Assembly (NCBI GenBank): GCA_003233295.1
Contig: QILJ01000228.1
Coordinates: forward strand, 1-9,116
Length of the DNA stretch: 9,116 nucleotides
Direction of reading: 5' to 3'
Source: Ignavibacteria bacterium
GTDB lineage: Bacteria > Bacteroidota > Ignavibacteria > Ignavibacteriales > Melioribacteraceae
Positions within the stretch are counted from its first letter, which is position 1; every line of letters starts with the position of its first letter. The notes beneath the pieces are model-generated. The model did no database searches. It saw only the letters and a program-made list of their open reading frames with translations, and was not told the origin of the DNA. Both the position numbers and the translations under genes were made by a program. Below, piece by piece: positions 8,133 to 9,116 of the stretch.

Positions 8133-8245
8133 AGAATAACAGTATATTTAATATTGGTAACGGATGAATCTATTGAAGTCTAAAACCTTAGTAATAAAAC
8201 GAAATAAAAGTACAAACGATTGTTTTATCATTATTAAGTAAAACT

Positions 8246-8274
8246 AAAATAGGAATTTAAGAGGTCGAAGACAA
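8246..8274 (-). promoter_or_regulatory. Possible sigma-70-type promoter for the operon
   Basis: On the minus strand TTGTCT (8274-8269) and TATTTT (8251-8246) are separated by 17 bases and each matches the -35 and -10 consensus at four of six positions. Transcription would begin near 8239, leaving a leader of about 120 bases before the GWxTD gene. The surroundings are very AT-rich, so chance matches are common, and promoters of this clade may differ from the consensus. Confidence 0.3.
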
Positions 8275-8369
8275 GAAAAAAAAATATTTTAAATTATGAA
8301 AGCTAGGTTTTATTCAATACTGAATAATTTAAATAGATTAACATTAAAGAGTTATTAAAAAGAGAGTTC

Positions 8370-8492
8370 AATTCGTCATGATGTTACTAAGGTGATAATA
8401 AGATAATCGGTTTCAGCCACACCAGGCTTGCCGGAACAAGTACTGCTGACAGAGAACATTTACTTTTTTACTCCAACAAAGGCAGCGCTTAA
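8370..8492 (+). pseudogene. GH92 alpha-mannosidase remnant
   Basis: Read in one frame, 8391-8489 gives GDNKIIGFSHTRLAGTSTAD and ends LLFYSNKGSA. The GFSHTRLxGT segment is the hallmark of family GH92 exo-alpha-mannosidases (usual form GFSHTHLSGTGxxDxGDILLMP). Just upstream in the same frame, 8370-8390 reads N-S-S-stop-C-Y-stop. This fits the family's SGYxY segment with a Gly GGA changed to TGA at 8379, a Tyr changed to Cys, and a second stop, TAA, at 8388. Active enzymes are around 700 residues or more, and only about 40 codons are recognisable. The frame closes at TAA 8490. It is a plain relic, on the strand opposite the operon. The family call is from remembered motifs. Confidence 0.62.
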
Positions 8493-8507
8493 TTAAAACA
8501 ATTTCAA

Positions 8508-8602
8508 TGAATATCTCTATCATATCTTTTCACATTTTGTTTTAAGTGCTATTGCTCTTTTATTTGGTTGTTTAAAATCTTCGTCTTATAAGTCTGCGGA
8601 TT
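8508..8602 (+). pseudogene. Probable broken lipoprotein signal peptide
   Basis: ATG 8508 opens MNISIISFHILF and stops at TAA. A second frame across the same sequence reads LSAIALLFGCLKSSSYKSAD and then stops. LLFGC is a plausible lipobox, with Cys followed by a Ser/Lys-rich tether, as in outer-membrane lipoproteins. A single frameshift near 8535-8545 would join the Met and charged-hydrophobic start to this lipobox. The gene body is not recognisable beyond it. It lies just downstream of the GH92 remnant on the same strand, so it may be what is left of the next gene in a lost glycan-use locus. Hydrophobic stretches arise easily in such sequence, so this is tentative. Confidence 0.35.
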
Positions 8603-8670
8603 GCTGAGAGTATACTGACTGTAGCAACATCTAGATCAGAGCAAAATGAATAATAAATATTATTAAAATG

Positions 8671-8721
8671 GAGTTGCTGCAATTTTTAGGTTACGCATTT
8701 GTACCGCACAGCGTGTAAAGT
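8671..8721 (+). repeat. Flanking direct repeat, copy 2
   Basis: This 51-bp segment runs from GAGTTGCTGCAATTTTTAGG to GCACAGCGTGTAAAGT and matches 215-266 in the same orientation. The first 20 bases differ at one position and the last 16 are identical; the middle is diverged and one base shorter. Here the repeat is preceded by ATG and would read as a 16-codon frame ending in TAA at 8717, which is probably fortuitous. No transposase sequence is visible beside this copy. Confidence 0.75.
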
Positions 8722-8895
8722 ATTCGTATGCTTTATATTTAAAAACATCCTTTATTGTTTATGTTCTGTACTATGCAATTGGTTAATATTTCCTTCAATA
8801 ATAAATCTAAAATTTGACGTATTAAAAGTTTGTTATTATTTTTGTTTCTACTAAAAAGCTCCATACATTACCCTTATAGTTTTTTCATATTTTAG
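8722..8895. other. Unassigned decayed sequence between repeat and DeoR remnant
   Basis: No recognisable gene is present. A 41-codon minus-strand frame (8864-8739) lacks a good ribosome site and any motif. The stretch is probably decayed sequence, possibly once the upstream part of the DeoR gene. Confidence 0.4.
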
Positions 8896-9030
8896 GATAG
8901 TTGTGTGAATCAATCAATGATGAGAATCGCCTCCGAAATAAATCTTATTGCTGATTCATCAAAATTCGGAAACAAAACGATGGGGTTTATAGGGAAAGTT
9001 GAAGATGTGGACAGAGTTATTACTGCCTAA
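8896..9030 (+). pseudogene. DeoR-family transcriptional regulator remnant (C-terminal part)
   Basis: The frame from 8896 reads VNQSMMRIASE, then INLIADSSKFGNKTM, then KVEDVDRVITA and TAA at 9028. This matches the C-terminal sensor domain of DeoR-type repressors: EVNRAMIxxAxEVILLADSSKFG...xxxIDxxITD. The ADSSKFG motif is the clearest landmark. These regulators are usually about 250 residues, with an N-terminal helix-turn-helix and a C-terminal sugar-phosphate-binding domain. Only about 44 residues remain. The DNA-binding half is absent, and the frame stops where the family normally continues TDxxL. The frame is closed upstream by TAG at 8893. DeoR regulators mostly control sugar use, which fits the nearby GH92 relic. 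It is inactive as it stands. Confidence 0.68.
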
Positions 9031-9116
9031 ATTGAGCGATTAAGACCGTTAAAAAACCTTTTAGGGCTGTTTAAAGAGCTAAAAAAGCACTATTTTTGTA
9101 TTTCTGAAAGACAAAA
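9031..9116. other. Right-edge sequence without recognisable gene
   Basis: The DeoR frame stays open past its stop (IERLRPLKNLLGLFKELKK) but no longer resembles the family. No terminator or RNA gene is visible before the window ends. Confidence 0.35.

Larger units (their letters stand above)
8120..8369. other. Upstream region of the operon
   Basis: This 250-base AT-rich stretch has no ORF that I can support. It holds the ribosome binding site and a candidate promoter of the GWxTD gene, both reading left. Decayed upstream sequence of the GH92 relic may extend into its right end. Confidence 0.5.

Noticed and set aside
8668..8719. Short frame MELLQFLGYAFVPHSV within repeat copy 2
   Set aside because: The other copy reads a different peptide after a one-base length change, so the repeat is not conserved as coding sequence.
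8739..8864. 41-codon minus-strand frame beginning MELFSRNKNN
   Set aside because: It has no clear ribosome binding site, no recognisable motif and a composition expected of AT-rich non-coding DNA.
113..9030. CRISPR array, tRNA or rRNA genes
   Set aside because: No regularly spaced repeats, cloverleaf sequence or conserved rRNA segments were seen in any gene-free stretch.

Overview
The window is AT-rich and bacterial. Four genes, all on the minus strand, point to the Bacteroidota/Chlorobi superphylum or a neighbour such as Ignavibacteria, Calditrichota or Marinimicrobia. The evidence is a GWxTD-domain protein, a TonB-dependent receptor with an N-terminal carboxypeptidase-regulatory-like domain, a PorV/PorQ-family outer-membrane protein, and a secreted protein with a fibronectin III domain and a C-terminal sorting-like domain. 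I favour Ignavibacteria from this combination. That is an inference, not a search result.

Layout, in the direction of transcription (right to left). The GWxTD protein (8119-6752) begins with a TTG codon. A 151-base gap with hairpin-like sequence follows. The receptor (6600-3550), the secreted fibronectin III protein (3508-1394) and the PorV-like protein (1342-329) come next, 41 and 51 bases apart, and look like one transcription unit. It ends in a perfect 15-bp hairpin with A/T tails (275-308) that can terminate from either side.

The edges hold decayed genes, all on the plus strand. On the left, 113-220 encodes a short piece of an IS256 (mutator) family transposase. On the right, about 1 kb contains a piece of a GH92 alpha-mannosidase with stop codons inside it, a probable lipoprotein signal peptide broken by a frameshift, and the C-terminal part of a DeoR-family regulator. 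A repeat of about 51 bp occurs in the same orientation on both sides of the operon (215-266 and 8671-8721), and its end resembles IS256-type terminal sequences.

How the genes may work together (inference): the receptor, the secreted protein and the PorV-like barrel all belong to the outer membrane or cell surface. The likely model is a surface module in which the PorV-like protein helps export or anchor the fibronectin III protein through a type IX-like route while the receptor handles uptake. The GWxTD protein is exported too, but its role is unknown. The substrate cannot be read from the sequence.
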